A program made the position numbers and the translations under genes. Positions 19,353-29,265 of a DNA stretch of 64,000 bases are shown one piece after another. The notes below the pieces were generated by a model. The model was not told the origin of the DNA, searched no databases, and worked only from the letters and a program-made list of their open reading frames with translations. Source of the stretch: Planctomycetota bacterium (GTDB taxonomy: Bacteria; Planctomycetota; Planctomycetia; Planctomycetales; Planctomycetaceae). Location of the stretch: assembly GCA_027623235.1 (NCBI GenBank), contig JAQBVJ010000024.1, forward strand, positions 1 to 64,000, in the 5' to 3' direction. The stretch's first letter is position 1. Every line of letters begins with the position of its first letter.

Positions 19353-21736
19353 TGCAGTTACCTATGGGTCGAAAACTGGCATTCGGATTCGGCGTACCTG
19401 TCGCGTTGATGGCGCTCTGTTCGCTGTTTGTGTCGTTTCGGCTTTCCAGCCTCGTCGACGACGCGATTCCCACGACTTCGGCCTGCGACGAATTGTCCAT
19501 CGGGATCAATCAGTCGCTCGCCCACTTGAGGGGATACACGATTCTCGGAATGGACCAGCAGACGGCAATAAACTTCCGTCAGCGGCGGCAAGAAGCGTGG
19601 TTGAAAATCGACGCCGCGTTGGCACGTCTGACGGAGCTTCAGCGAGGCTGGGCGGAGGGGTCTGACGCAAAGCAATCGCTTCCCGTGATCGCCGGGGAGC
19701 TGAAGAAACTTCGTGCCGCTCAGGACGAAGTTGAGCAGCTTGCCCATAGCGAGGCGAACCGGCCGGCTTATCAGTTACTGCTGACTCAGGCGACGCCGCT
19801 GGCAGAAACGATGATCCAATCATTGACAGAAGCGATCGACGAAGAAGGCCGGCTGGAGGCGATTCCAGAGCGAAAGAAACTGCTCAACGCCCTGGCCGAC
19901 TGTCGTGGTTCGCTGACCTCTGCGATCACAAGTACCCGAGCCTATCTGTTGTCCGGCGATGCCCGGCACCGCGCGGACTTCGCGAAGCTCTGGAAGAAAA
20001 ACGCTGCCGCACAGGAGGCTGTCGTCACACTGAAGTCGTTTCTGACGTCGACACAGAACGAAAAGTGGAGCGAGTACCTGGCAGCGCGTTCCGGGTTTTC
20101 TTCGCTGCCTGATCAGATCTTTCGTCTGCGCGAGCGATCCGACTGGAATCGGGCCAACCACGTGCTCGCCACCAAAGCGTCCCCAGCTTCCGAATTGATC
20201 ATGCAGTCTCTGCAGCAGCTCAGAAGTGCCGCCGTGCGGCAGCGGGACGCGGCGGCTTTCGCGGTCACTTCGACGGTTGTTTCGAGCACTCTGATTGCCA
20301 TCCTGATCGCTGCGACGGTCGGGTATTTTCTGCACCGTTCTCTCAGTCGAAACATCTCGGCGCTGGCGAAGCGCGCATCCGATATCGCGACAGGAGTGCT
20401 GGATGGCGAGCCTCTGGCCGAAACTTCACGCGATGAACTCGGCCAGCTCGCCGGATTGTTCAATCAGATGACGGTCAATCTGCGGGTGATGGTGGGAGCG
20501 ATGTCTTCTCAGGAAGAAGTGCTCACGATTCTCAACTCAACGGCAGACGGCATCATCAGTATCAACGAGACGGGCGTCATTCATTCCTTCAATCGTTCGG
20601 CAGAATCACTGTTTGGTTACACGCGGGACGAAGTCGAAGGCCGCAATGTCTCCATGCTGGCTCCATCGCCGTACCGCGAAGAGCACGACAGCTACCTCTC
20701 TCGTTACGCTCAGACGGGACAGGCTCAGGTCATTGGGAAAGAACGCGAGCTTGAAGGTCGGCGGAAAGACGGATCAACATTTCCGATGTCGCTGCGAGTC
20801 ACCGCTGTCGAAAAAGACGGCGCCCGGATGTATCTCGGAACGGTCCGTGATATCAGCCACAGGAAGGATGCGGAAAGGGAACGGGAAAAGATCGAAGCAG
20901 CCGTTCGCGACGCGGCGTCAGCGCTGGCTGCGGCCAGCAGTCAGATTCTCGCATCGACCACCGAGCAGGCGGTCAGCGCCCGCCAGCAGGCGGCGACGGT
21001 CACCGAAACCGTCAGCACAGTCGAGGAAATTACAGTCGTAGCGGGGCAGTCGACCGATCGGGCCCGGGAAGTGGCCGAGTCGGCTCAGCGAGCCAGTGAC
21101 GTCAGCCGTTCCGGCCGCGACGCCGTTAACGAGACACGCAAGGCGATGGACCACGTCCGCGAGCAAAGCGAAACCACCGCAGAGAATATCCTCACGCTGG
21201 CCGAGCGGGCTCAGGCGATTGGCGAGATCATCACGACCGTCAACGAGATCGCCGATCAGACAAATCTTCTGGCACTCAACGCCGCCATCGAAGCGTCTCG
21301 CGCCGGAGAACACGGCAAAGGGTTCGCCGTGGTCGCATCCGAAATCAAATCTCTGGCGGAGCAGTCTCGCAAATCGACTCTCCAGGTCCGTGACATCCTG
21401 AACGAAATCCAGCAGGCCACGAATACGGCAGTCATGTCGACCGAACAGGGCACACGATCGGTCACGGATGCGGCACTGGTCGTGACCAAGGCGGAGGAAA
21501 CAATCAACACGCTGTCTCAGACGATCGCAGAAGCCGCACGGGCCGCGAGCCAGATCGTCGCCTCGGCGACTCAACAGTCGACGGGAATGTCGCAGATCCG
21601 CGACTCCATGAAACAGATCGAAGCGGCCACAAGACAGACTCAGTCCGCCACGCAGCAGTCCGAGCAATCCGCTCGGGAACTCAGCAATCTTGGTTCAAGA
21701 TTGCTGAACCTGCTGCAGTCCGACTCAGAAGACTGA
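19352..21736 (+). CDS. Methyl-accepting chemotaxis protein with PAS domain (second receptor)
   Basis: A 794-residue chemoreceptor. Transmembrane helix 1 is near residues 8-30, a largely helical extracytoplasmic region of about 270 residues (four-helix-bundle type rather than Cache) follows, transmembrane helix 2 is near 306-328, then HAMP, PAS ([18 protein letters not shown]), and an MCP domain with tip [18 protein letters not shown]. The signalling domain is closely similar to that of the receptor at 6412, down to [18 protein letters not shown], so both probably serve the same CheA with different sensors. The ATG overlaps the preceding stop by one base. Confidence 0.93.
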   Translation: MQLPMGRKLAFGFGVPVALMALCSLFVSFRLSSLVDDAIPTTSACDELSIGINQSLAHLRGYTILGMDQQTAINFRQRRQEAWLKIDAALARLTELQRGWAEGSDAKQSLPVIAGELKKLRAAQDEVEQLAHSEANRPAYQLLLTQATPLAETMIQSLTEAIDEEGRLEAIPERKKLLNALADCRGSLTSAITSTRAYLLSGDARHRADFAKLWKKNAAAQEAVVTLKSFLTSTQNEKWSEYLAARSGFSSLPDQIFRLRERSDWNRANHVLATKASPASELIMQSLQQLRSAAVRQRDAAAFAVTSTVVSSTLIAILIAATVGYFLHRSLSRNISALAKRASDIATGVLDGEPLAETSRDELGQLAGLFNQMTVNLRVMVGAMSSQEEVLTILNSTADGIISINETGVIHSFNRSAESLFGYTRDEVEGRNVSMLAPSPYREEHDSYLSRYAQTGQAQVIGKERELEGRRKDGSTFPMSLRVTAVEKDGARMYLGTVRDISHRKDAEREREKIEAAVRDAASALAAASSQILASTTEQAVSARQQAATVTETVSTVEEITVVAGQSTDRAREVAESAQRASDVSRSGRDAVNETRKAMDHVREQSETTAENILTLAERAQAIGEIITTVNEIADQTNLLALNAAIEASRAGEHGKGFAVVASEIKSLAEQSRKSTLQVRDILNEIQQATNTAVMSTEQGTRSVTDAALVVTKAEETINTLSQTIAEAARAASQIVASATQQSTGMSQIRDSMKQIEAATRQTQSATQQSEQSARELSNLGSRLLNLLQSDSED

Positions 21737-21874
21737 TTCTGAATGTGCTCCGGAAGACCGGCTTGAATGGCCGATTCCCGTTCTCACGACAAAAAGTTCC
21801 CAGCCACGGTCCAGCGCACTTTCAGAGTTCGACTTCCAGCCGACGATACAAACACGACCAAACTTGAGAGTGCT

Positions 21875-23251
21875 CTAATCGGTAAACTGCATCGAATACA
21901 GGTCCGCGTTTTTCATTTCAAACGTCAGCTCGACCGGCTTGCCGGCGACGTCGGACAGCCTTCGCTTGCTGCTCCACTGGACGGTCTTTGAAATCTCGTC
22001 GCCGGTCACTTCTGCCGCGATGGTGATGTCCGTGCCGATTTCGTGCAGCCGCACGACCACGTAGCCGCCCTTGCCCGTCACAAAATTCAGGTTGAGTTTC
22101 GAGCCGGAGAACGTCAGCGGCTTTGTCGTAATCTTTCCGCCTTTGTCTCCCGAATTCACCGAGACGAATCCGTCGACTCGGAAGGAGAACCGTCGCAGCC
22201 GACTGTCCGGACCGGTGTAGTAAGCTTCGGAACCGAACGCGGAGTACTCGCGATCGTTGCCCGGCAGTTGGATCAGGCCGTTGGCCATGTAGTTGCTGCG
22301 GTTGCCATCTCGATCTTTCGGAGCGGTGATCGGGATGAGCGGATCGGCGTACCGCTTAAAGTTGACTCCGTCTCGACTGATCATGAAGACCGGTTCGACC
22401 TGGCTGTTCTTCGGCTGGAACCGGGTCGGGAAGCCGAGGTAGATGTGTGGAGCTCGCGGGTATTTCCGAATCGCATTCGTATAAAGATGCTCGACCGGCG
22501 CGTCGGCGTATTTGAGATCGGCCTCTGAGTGCCAGGTCACAAAATCACTGGAAGTCGCAGTGCGGATGGAACGGACTTTGTTTCCGAAATACCGCCAGTA
22601 AGCTCGATACTGCATTTCTACCGGATCCCAGAACGCGAGGTTCTGCGAATCGAAGGCTCCGTTCGTGATGACGGCTTTCTCCTGAATCCGGGTCCAGTGA
22701 AGCCCGTCCGGTGATTTGAAAATGTAAAGCCCGCCCGGGTTGCCTCGAGCGATCCCCTTGTAGCGGCCATCTGCCGGCGCGTCGGGGCGGTCATCACGAA
22801 ACGCGACGAAGCAGTGCGTTCCGAATCCGCTGAGGACGATGTTGTTTGCCTTCGAGCCTTCCCAGTCGATGATGCCAAGTTCCGGTTTCGTCCAGTGGAT
22901 GCCGTCGCGACTTTCCGCGTAGCACGTGACTTCCGGATGAGATGCCTTCTTCGTTTTCTCATCGAAGTGCGAGCCGCGGTAGTACATTCGGTAGAGGTCA
23001 CCGTCCTGAAAGATCGAGTAGTAGGCACACGTATTTCCTTCCCACGGCTTGTCCGTGACGATGGCGACTTCGTGAGCCTTCGGCTGATGCAGCGTCTGCA
23101 GAGCGTCGCCTTCTTTTTTCGCGATCAGAAAGTCATCAGCGAAAAGTTCCAGCCGCGATCCGATATCGATGGCTTTGGTCTCTGGCTCGGCGGCGGCAAG
23201 AGGAGCGGTGAAAACTAAAGCGAGCAGAGCAGCGTGAAGCGGAAATCTCAT
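21875..23251 (-). CDS. Secreted five-bladed beta-propeller (glycosidase-like) protein
   Basis: A 458-residue exported protein (signal peptide MRFPLHAALLALVFTAPLAAA). Repeated strands of the type SRDGIHWTKPELG, SPDGLHWTRI and ISRDGVNFKRYADP are those of glycosyl-hydrolase-like five-bladed propellers (GH32/GH43/GH130-related), common as secreted proteins in planctomycetes. A C-terminal beta-sandwich follows from about residue 375. Catalytic residues cannot be assigned, so carbohydrate binding or cleavage is only a family-level guess. The start at 23251 has GGAG nine bases upstream; longer readings add non-matching sequence. It converges with the MCP gene. Confidence 0.75.
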   Translation of the reverse strand: MRFPLHAALLALVFTAPLAAAEPETKAIDIGSRLELFADDFLIAKKEGDALQTLHQPKAHEVAIVTDKPWEGNTCAYYSIFQDGDLYRMYYRGSHFDEKTKKASHPEVTCYAESRDGIHWTKPELGIIDWEGSKANNIVLSGFGTHCFVAFRDDRPDAPADGRYKGIARGNPGGLYIFKSPDGLHWTRIQEKAVITNGAFDSQNLAFWDPVEMQYRAYWRYFGNKVRSIRTATSSDFVTWHSEADLKYADAPVEHLYTNAIRKYPRAPHIYLGFPTRFQPKNSQVEPVFMISRDGVNFKRYADPLIPITAPKDRDGNRSNYMANGLIQLPGNDREYSAFGSEAYYTGPDSRLRRFSFRVDGFVSVNSGDKGGKITTKPLTFSGSKLNLNFVTGKGGYVVVRLHEIGTDITIAAEVTGDEISKTVQWSSKRRLSDVAGKPVELTFEMKNADLYSMQFTD

Positions 23252-23550
23252 GATGCTTCTCCAGGGTCCGTGCGATCGAGGCAGAGTCGCCGCACAGATT
23301 GTTGAAGCCTGGCCTCGAAAAACCAACCCGACGCGTGAGTTTTGATGCAAGACTGCCGAAGCGTCGTTTCGCTTGTTCAGGCCTACCGAAAAACTCACAA
23401 CCTCTTTGGGCTGGTTTGAATCCGACTTACGCACGCCGTGTCGGATTGCGGATGAGGAGCGGTAATCAGCAGGCTCAGCGTGGATTGGCTTACGCTTTTT
23501 GCGTATAGCGTTCAGGAGTGCCTGCGTTTCGCTGTCAAACGGAATCCACC

Positions 23551-24957
23551 ATGAGCCCTGAGCTCGTTTCCCTGACCGATGAAAAGTGCTTTCCGCTGAA
23601 CCGGCCGTCCATTTTCATTGGCCGCGACCGTTGGCGGGTCGATGTCTGTCTGCCTGGCGATGCGGTCGAGGAAGTTCACTGCGAGCTCATTCAGCATGGG
23701 ACTGGTTTTCGAGTGATCAACCTCAGTGATTCCGGGACGCTGGTCAACGGACAGCCCGTCACGGAGGCCGTGCTTCAGGACGGCGACGAGCTGACGATCG
23801 CCACTTACCGCCTTCGACTCTCCTGCCGCGCGACATTGGGGGAATCTCGCATCGGCGTCCGGTCTGACGATTCCGCGGAACAGGAGTGGGCCGCACTTCA
23901 TCAGGAAGGCGAAGCTTCGGAGCCTTTGCCCGCTGCAAGCGCTGAGGGATGCCGGCCCGCGCTGGCAACGGCCGGGATGTGGCAGATTCAGCTCGCGGGT
24001 CTCGAACTTGGTCCGATGCCGTGGTACGAGCTCAGCGAGATGGCTGAGACCGGCCAAGCTCAACCGACCGACCCGGTTCGCAGTTCGAGCTCGCCGGAAT
24101 GGCGACCATTCTCCGAGGTCGTCGCCGCTGGATCGGCGGCACCTTCAGCGACCATCACCGAGAAACTGCTCCCGAAAGATCCGTCTTCGCTGAACTCACC
24201 GGACGATGCGTCATCAAATTCCGATTCCGTTGTGTCAGGCACGGGACCGGATCCGGAGCACGAGCCTGCTTCCAATCCTCAGTTCTTCGTCATGCTCGGG
24301 GAAACGGAAACCGGGCCGGTGCCGCTTGAGGTTCTTCAGCAGCTGGCCCTGGAATATCGCCTGACCGGCATCACTCTTGTGCGTGAAGAAAGCGAGACCG
24401 AATGGACGCCGGCCGGCGCGCTGCCGATCGACTTTCCGCCTCCAGTTGAGGTTCAAGCTGAACAGCAGCCCGAAGAAAAGACAGAACCCAAACGTGAGCA
24501 GCCACCGGCAACGCCGCTCCAGGAACTCTGGGCGAAGCTGACCTGGCTGCTGCTGTCACCGATCTACTATCTGGCAAACGGACTTCGAGTGATCGCGTCA
24601 CTTTCGCCGCGAACGCTGGCCGTCGGTGGAGTCGCAGCCGTCATTCTTGGCAGTGTCGCCTTCTTCTGGTTTCGAGGCTGGTCGCAGACCGCTCTTACGG
24701 GAACGCTGACGCTGGACGGTGAACCTGTTCCCGCGATGCTCGTCACGCTGACTGGCATGAGCACCGGGGATTCGGCCGTCGGCTTTACGGATTCAAACGG
24801 CCGCTTTTCCGCGAGAACGCTCGACGGGGACCTTTTGCCAGGCCGCTATCACGTGACTGTTGAAGAACTGCCCGGCGAAGATTCAAACCAGGCGAAAGAA
24901 GGAAACAGTCGCCTGCAGATTCCCAAAAATACGAGTCCCTCGGGACGACGGACATGA
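23551..24957 (+). CDS. FHA-GYF-GYF membrane protein with carboxypeptidase-regulatory-like domain, tail frameshifted
   Basis: As read, 468 residues. An FHA domain (residues 1-90: PSIFIGRDRWRVDVCLPG, VHCELI, LSDSGTLVNGQPV) recognises phosphothreonine. Two GYF_2 domains follow (WQIQLAGLELGPMPWYELSEM; FFVMLGETETGPVPLEVLQQL). A transmembrane helix (TLAVGGVAAVILGSVAFFWF) precedes an extracytoplasmic carboxypeptidase-regulatory-like beta-sandwich (TGTLTLDGEPVPAMLVTLTG). The frame ends abruptly in IPKNTSPSGRRT. The family normally ends in an IPxKY strand, which is found in the next frame (see the tail fragment at 24925-25043). It may read Ser/Thr-kinase signals across the membrane. Confidence 0.82.
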   Translation: MSPELVSLTDEKCFPLNRPSIFIGRDRWRVDVCLPGDAVEEVHCELIQHGTGFRVINLSDSGTLVNGQPVTEAVLQDGDELTIATYRLRLSCRATLGESRIGVRSDDSAEQEWAALHQEGEASEPLPAASAEGCRPALATAGMWQIQLAGLELGPMPWYELSEMAETGQAQPTDPVRSSSSPEWRPFSEVVAAGSAAPSATITEKLLPKDPSSLNSPDDASSNSDSVVSGTGPDPEHEPASNPQFFVMLGETETGPVPLEVLQQLALEYRLTGITLVREESETEWTPAGALPIDFPPPVEVQAEQQPEEKTEPKREQPPATPLQELWAKLTWLLLSPIYYLANGLRVIASLSPRTLAVGGVAAVILGSVAFFWFRGWSQTALTGTLTLDGEPVPAMLVTLTGMSTGDSAVGFTDSNGRFSARTLDGDLLPGRYHVTVEELPGEDSNQAKEGNSRLQIPKNTSPSGRRT

Positions 24958-25043
24958 TCATCGAGGTCACGCCCGAGTCGAACAGTGTCGCCATCACTCT
25001 CACGGCGAGCCTGAAGGGCAGCGGAATCAGTCTCGAACGCTGA
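24925..25043 (+). pseudogene. Out-of-frame C-terminal tail of the FHA/GYF protein
   Basis: At 24925-24929 the sequence has a run of five A bases after CCC. Reading one more A, or slipping back one base, changes the end from IPKNTSPS to IPKKYESLGTTDMIIEV and continues VTPESNSVAITLTASL to a stop at 25041-25043. That is exactly the C-terminal strand pattern of planctomycete carboxypeptidase-regulatory-like proteins. The lesion is either a homopolymer error, a genuine one-base deletion, or a site of slippage that restores the frame. Confidence 0.8.
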
Positions 25044-25220
25044 ATTTTTTCAAGCGGACGCGCGAGGTCTCAGAGGCCGTGAAGAGAGCGCTCCTGGTCC
25101 GAGTGCTTCGGCGCGGGAAGTTGGTTCTGCAACAATGCTTCGCCTTGGCGACTTTGCGATCGCGGCTGGTTGAGCTTCCGTCGGAAGGCTCGTTTGTTTT
25201 GTGTCGACATTGAGACCCGC

Positions 25221-27149
25221 ATGCCAGGAAGCTTTGAGACGAGCCGCAGCCGGTTTGAGCGGTCGAAGAATTCGACACAGGAAGCAGGGCAGGGCCGTAA
25301 CGCGGGCGGGCATCACGGGGGACATCATTCGGGCACGCCTCAGCCTCGCGAGCGGTCGGCGCTGGCTTTGATTTCCAGTTTTTCCGGACTGATGCGACCT
25401 TATCGGTTGAGCCTGACGACTTCGCTTGCGGCGGCGACGATCGCAACCGGACTTGCCCTTCTGCCACCAGCGGCAACAAAATTCGTTGTCGATTACGTGC
25501 TCGCCAGGAAGCCGTTACCGAACAACGTGCCGGACTGGGTCCCTCGGGATCGGCATGACCTGCTGTTTGGCATCACGGCGGTTGTGCTTTTGCTTTCGTT
25601 TTTCAAGGTGGGAGTTCAGATCTGGAGCCGCTGGCATGCGACGCGGATCACGATGCTGATTCGAATGACCGTTCGAAAACGAATCTTCGAGCATGCGATC
25701 CGGCTGCCTCTGCATCGCGTGCAGGAACTCAAGTCCGGCGGAGCGGCCAGCATCGTACGGCAGGATGCCGAGAGCGTTGGCGATCTGGTTTTTGGGCTCA
25801 TCTACAATCCGTGGCGCGCGGTCGTGCAGCTGATCGGGACATTGCTCATTCTGTCGCTGGTGGACTGGCGACTGCTGCTCGGAGCGGTCGTAATCATGCC
25901 GATCGTCTATCTGACTCACCGGGCCTGGATCGGTCGCATCCGACCTCAGCACCGAGGTGTGCGGGCTCAGCGCGAGGAAGTTGACGCACTCGTCACGGAA
26001 TCATTTGGCGGAATGCGAGTCGTCCGCGCTTTTGGTCGACAGCGGACCGAGACGAATCGCGTGATGCGAGGCAACCACCTGATGGGTCGCCGCCAGCTTT
26101 ACGCCTGGTGGCTGACGCGCACGATTGAAGTCGTCTGGTCAACGCTGATTCCTCTCGCCAGTGCGGTTCTGTTGATTTACGGCGGATGGCGCGTGCTCGA
26201 CGAGGTGCTCACGCTGGGCGACCTGATGATGTTTCTCGTTTATCTGCTGATGATGCTGGGACCGGTTTCGGAACTCGCCCAAAGTGCGGCGCAGTTGCAG
26301 AACGGACTGGCCGGGCTCGACCGGATACTCGAACTGCTGGATGAGTCCCGGGAAATGTCGAACGCCGATTCGACAGCGATCAACAAAGCGGATGTTGAGG
26401 GTCACATCGAGCTGCGCAACGTCAGCTTTCGCTATCCGCATTCCGAAGAATTCGCTCTGCGTGAAGTCACACTCGACGTCGCTCCCGGTGAGACCATCGC
26501 CCTTGTCGGTCCCAGCGGTGCCGGCAAGACGACTCTGTCGAACCTTGTTGCGCGGTTTTACAATCCGAGCGAAGGTGAGATTCTGCTCGACGGCCGCGAC
26601 GTTTCTGAAATCGAAGTCGAGAGTTACCGCCGTCTGCTGGGCATCGTTGAGCAGGACGTCTTCCTTTTTGACGGCACGATTGCCGACAACATTGGTTACG
26701 GCGGCCGCCACTCCTCAGTCGAAGTCATTCGGCACGCGGCCGAGGTCGCAAACATCCGCGAATTCATCGAGGGTCTGCCGGCCAGTTATGACACAGTGAT
26801 CGGTGAACGAGGCGTCCGGCTCAGCGGCGGGCAGCGGCAGCGCGTGGCGATCGCGCGAGCCGTGCTGGCTGACCCGAAGATCCTCATCCTCGATGAGGCG
26901 ACGAGTAATCTCGACACCGAAAGTGAGCGTCTCATTCAGGCGGGGCTGACCGAGCTGATGAAAAACCGCACCAGCTTTGTGATCGCTCACCGGTTAAGCA
27001 CAATCACTCATGCAGACCGCATCGCCGTCATCGAAGCCGGACGGATCACGGAGATCGGCACTCACGACGAACTGATGCGCCAGCACGGAAAGTACCGCGA
27101 GATGGTCGCGGTGCAGACCGCCGGGCACTCCTCGGAAGCTGGCGAGTGA
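25221..27149 (+). CDS. ABC transporter, fused permease-ATPase (MsbA/MDR type)
   Basis: About 642 residues from the ATG at 25221. A basic, His-rich N-terminal tail (NAGGHHGGHHSG) precedes a six-helix exporter domain (LTTSLAAATIATGLALLPPA through VYLLMMLGPVSELA). The nucleotide-binding domain has Walker A GPSGAGKTT, signature LSGGQRQRVAIARA, Walker [13 protein letters not shown] and the H-loop IAHRLSTI. It is a half-transporter that would dimerise to export lipids, peptides or drugs. A TTG at 25170 would extend it by 17 residues; neither start has a strong ribosome site. Confidence 0.92.
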   Translation: MPGSFETSRSRFERSKNSTQEAGQGRNAGGHHGGHHSGTPQPRERSALALISSFSGLMRPYRLSLTTSLAAATIATGLALLPPAATKFVVDYVLARKPLPNNVPDWVPRDRHDLLFGITAVVLLLSFFKVGVQIWSRWHATRITMLIRMTVRKRIFEHAIRLPLHRVQELKSGGAASIVRQDAESVGDLVFGLIYNPWRAVVQLIGTLLILSLVDWRLLLGAVVIMPIVYLTHRAWIGRIRPQHRGVRAQREEVDALVTESFGGMRVVRAFGRQRTETNRVMRGNHLMGRRQLYAWWLTRTIEVVWSTLIPLASAVLLIYGGWRVLDEVLTLGDLMMFLVYLLMMLGPVSELAQSAAQLQNGLAGLDRILELLDESREMSNADSTAINKADVEGHIELRNVSFRYPHSEEFALREVTLDVAPGETIALVGPSGAGKTTLSNLVARFYNPSEGEILLDGRDVSEIEVESYRRLLGIVEQDVFLFDGTIADNIGYGGRHSSVEVIRHAAEVANIREFIEGLPASYDTVIGERGVRLSGGQRQRVAIARAVLADPKILILDEATSNLDTESERLIQAGLTELMKNRTSFVIAHRLSTITHADRIAVIEAGRITEIGTHDELMRQHGKYREMVAVQTAGHSSEAGE

Positions 27150-27208
27150 CGTCCGGTCTGACCGCGGATTGAACCTCAACGAATCAGATGCCAAAAAAGG
27201 AAACCACG

Positions 27209-29263
27209 ATGAGGAACCTGAATCTTCTGGCCTGCCGGGTCGTCTTGATCACCGTTGCCGTTTCTTCCACGACGATTGCTCAGGAGAAACAGCTCGACGT
27301 GCTGGCGGGTCGACTCAAGCCGCTTGTCGAAGCTCACGACGGCGAAGTGTCGATCCTTGTCAGGCACCTGAATTCGGGAACCCAATTCGCCGTTTATGAC
27401 GAGCGGGTGATGCCGACGGCGAGCCTGATCAAAGTCGCCGTTCTGGTGGCGGCCTACCGCGAGGCGGATGCCGGCCGGCTTGATCTGGCGACGAAGGTCG
27501 AGCTGAAAGAGGCCGACAAGGTGCCAGGCTCGGGCGTCCTGACGAAGCACTTTTCCGACGGAGCGACGCTTTCTTTGCGAGACCTCATCCGGGCAATGAT
27601 CGTCTGGTCGGACAACACCGCGACGAATCTTGTCATCGATCAGATTGGGCTCGAACGAATTGCAGAGACGATGGACGAGCTCGGTTTGAAAGAGACCCGA
27701 ATCCACTCGCTGGTGTTTCGCGGCAAAACCACCATCGACCCGGTAAAGAGCGAGCAGTTCGGACTGGGGCGCACGACGGCCGCCGAAATGTCTCGACTGC
27801 TGGAGCGGATTTACAACCGCACGGCGGCGTCAGCTGCCTCGTGTGACGCGATGCTCGATCACCTTCGGGCCTGCGATAGCAGCGATCGTCTGGCGACGCA
27901 TTTTCCGGACGGAACCGTGTTCGCACACAAGACCGGAGCGGTCGATTCCGTTCGGACGGACGCGGGAATCCTCGAAACCGACGCCGGGCCGGTCATCATC
28001 TGCGTCCTCACCGCGAAGAACAAAGACCAGAGCTGGAAGTCGACGAACGCAGCGAATGTTCTGCTCGGAAAGATCGGCCAGGAAGTTCTGCGGACCTTCT
28101 CAAAACCGTGGCCGACAGCTTCCGGTGGCAGTCGCGACGAGCTGAAGCCGGGCGACTTTGGTGAGCTGGTCGAGGTTCTACAGCGGACGCTGAATGCGAA
28201 GAACAAGCCGTCTCCGGAATTGTCCATCGACGGAGATTTCGGCCCGGCGACTCAGTCGGCGGTGAAGAAATTTCAGGAGTCACAGAAATTCGAACCGACC
28301 GGGATTGCCGACGCGAAAGTCTGGAAGGCTCTCAGTCCGCTCCACTTTCAATCGGAACCCGTTCCGGATGCGGACGAAATCAACTCGCAGAAATTGCCGT
28401 TCCTTCCACCCGACTCAGACGACGGACCGCCGTTTGTCACGAGCGATGCCTGGGCAGCGGTTGACGCGAAAACCGGCGAACTCATCGATGGCAGTTCGGC
28501 GGACCTCGTGCTTCCGATGGCGAGCACGACGAAGATCATGACCGCGTGGCTTGTTCTGAGAATCGCCGAAAAGAACGAAGAGGTTCTGGACGAAGTGCTC
28601 ACGTTCAGCCATCGCGCCGACCACACGAAGGGTTCGACATCGGCGATCCGCGAAGGCGAAAGTCTCTCTGTTCGAGAAATGCTTTACGGGCTTCTGCTAC
28701 CTTCAGGAAACGATGCGTCGGTCGCGCTCGCTGAGCACTTTGGCGAACGGGCTGCGGGATTGTTTTCGACAGAGGACGAGCCGGACTCGGATGATCCGCT
28801 TACTCTCTTTGTGGCCGCGATGAATCAGGAAGCCGAGCGACTTCGTCTCACAAAGACGAGCTACAAAAACCCGCACGGGCTCGACGCAAGTGGCCATCAA
28901 ACGACGGCATCCGACCTCGCGCGACTCGCTGCAACTGCGCTGGGCAACGAGAAATTTCGAGACGTCGTTGACACTCGCGTTTACGGCTGCCGGGTGTCGG
29001 GTCCTGGTGGATACGCTCGGAACGTCGTCTGGAAGAACACGAATCAGCTTCTCGGGACGTCCGGTTACAGCGGAGTCAAAACCGGCACAACGTCTCGTGC
29101 GGGCGCGTGTCTGGTCTCGCTGAGTGATCGGGACGAGAAGCAGACGGTGCTCGCCGTGCTGGGTTCCGCGGCGTCGGAAGCGCGGTATGCGGATTCACGA
29201 AATCTGCATCGCTGGTTGCGTCGCGTGAGAAGCGGCGCGGTCGCTCGTTCGGCGGCGAAGTGA
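27209..29263 (+). CDS. Fusion: class A beta-lactamase-like domain + peptidoglycan-binding + S11 D,D-carboxypeptidase
   Basis: 684 residues with a signal peptide (LLACRVVLITVAVSSTTIAQ). Domain 1 (about 28-300) is a serine beta-lactamase/DD-peptidase fold: Ser72-x-x-Lys75 (ASLIK), Ser134-Asp-Asn (WSDN) and KTG (AHKTGAVD). The Glu166-x-x-x-Asn element of true class A beta-lactamases is not visible. Domain 2 (about 315-375) is PG_binding_1 (VEVLQRTLNA, DGDFGPATQSAVKKFQ). Domain 3 (about 410-684) is an S11 carboxypeptidase (DacA/PBP5 type): Ser439-x-x-Lys (ASTTK), SGN (LPSGNDAS), KTG (GVKTGTTS). Two serine active sites flank a wall-anchoring domain. The start at 27209 has AAAAGG upstream. Confidence 0.9.
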   Translation: MRNLNLLACRVVLITVAVSSTTIAQEKQLDVLAGRLKPLVEAHDGEVSILVRHLNSGTQFAVYDERVMPTASLIKVAVLVAAYREADAGRLDLATKVELKEADKVPGSGVLTKHFSDGATLSLRDLIRAMIVWSDNTATNLVIDQIGLERIAETMDELGLKETRIHSLVFRGKTTIDPVKSEQFGLGRTTAAEMSRLLERIYNRTAASAASCDAMLDHLRACDSSDRLATHFPDGTVFAHKTGAVDSVRTDAGILETDAGPVIICVLTAKNKDQSWKSTNAANVLLGKIGQEVLRTFSKPWPTASGGSRDELKPGDFGELVEVLQRTLNAKNKPSPELSIDGDFGPATQSAVKKFQESQKFEPTGIADAKVWKALSPLHFQSEPVPDADEINSQKLPFLPPDSDDGPPFVTSDAWAAVDAKTGELIDGSSADLVLPMASTTKIMTAWLVLRIAEKNEEVLDEVLTFSHRADHTKGSTSAIREGESLSVREMLYGLLLPSGNDASVALAEHFGERAAGLFSTEDEPDSDDPLTLFVAAMNQEAERLRLTKTSYKNPHGLDASGHQTTASDLARLAATALGNEKFRDVVDTRVYGCRVSGPGGYARNVVWKNTNQLLGTSGYSGVKTGTTSRAGACLVSLSDRDEKQTVLAVLGSAASEARYADSRNLHRWLRRVRSGAVARSAAK

Positions 29264-29265
29264 TC

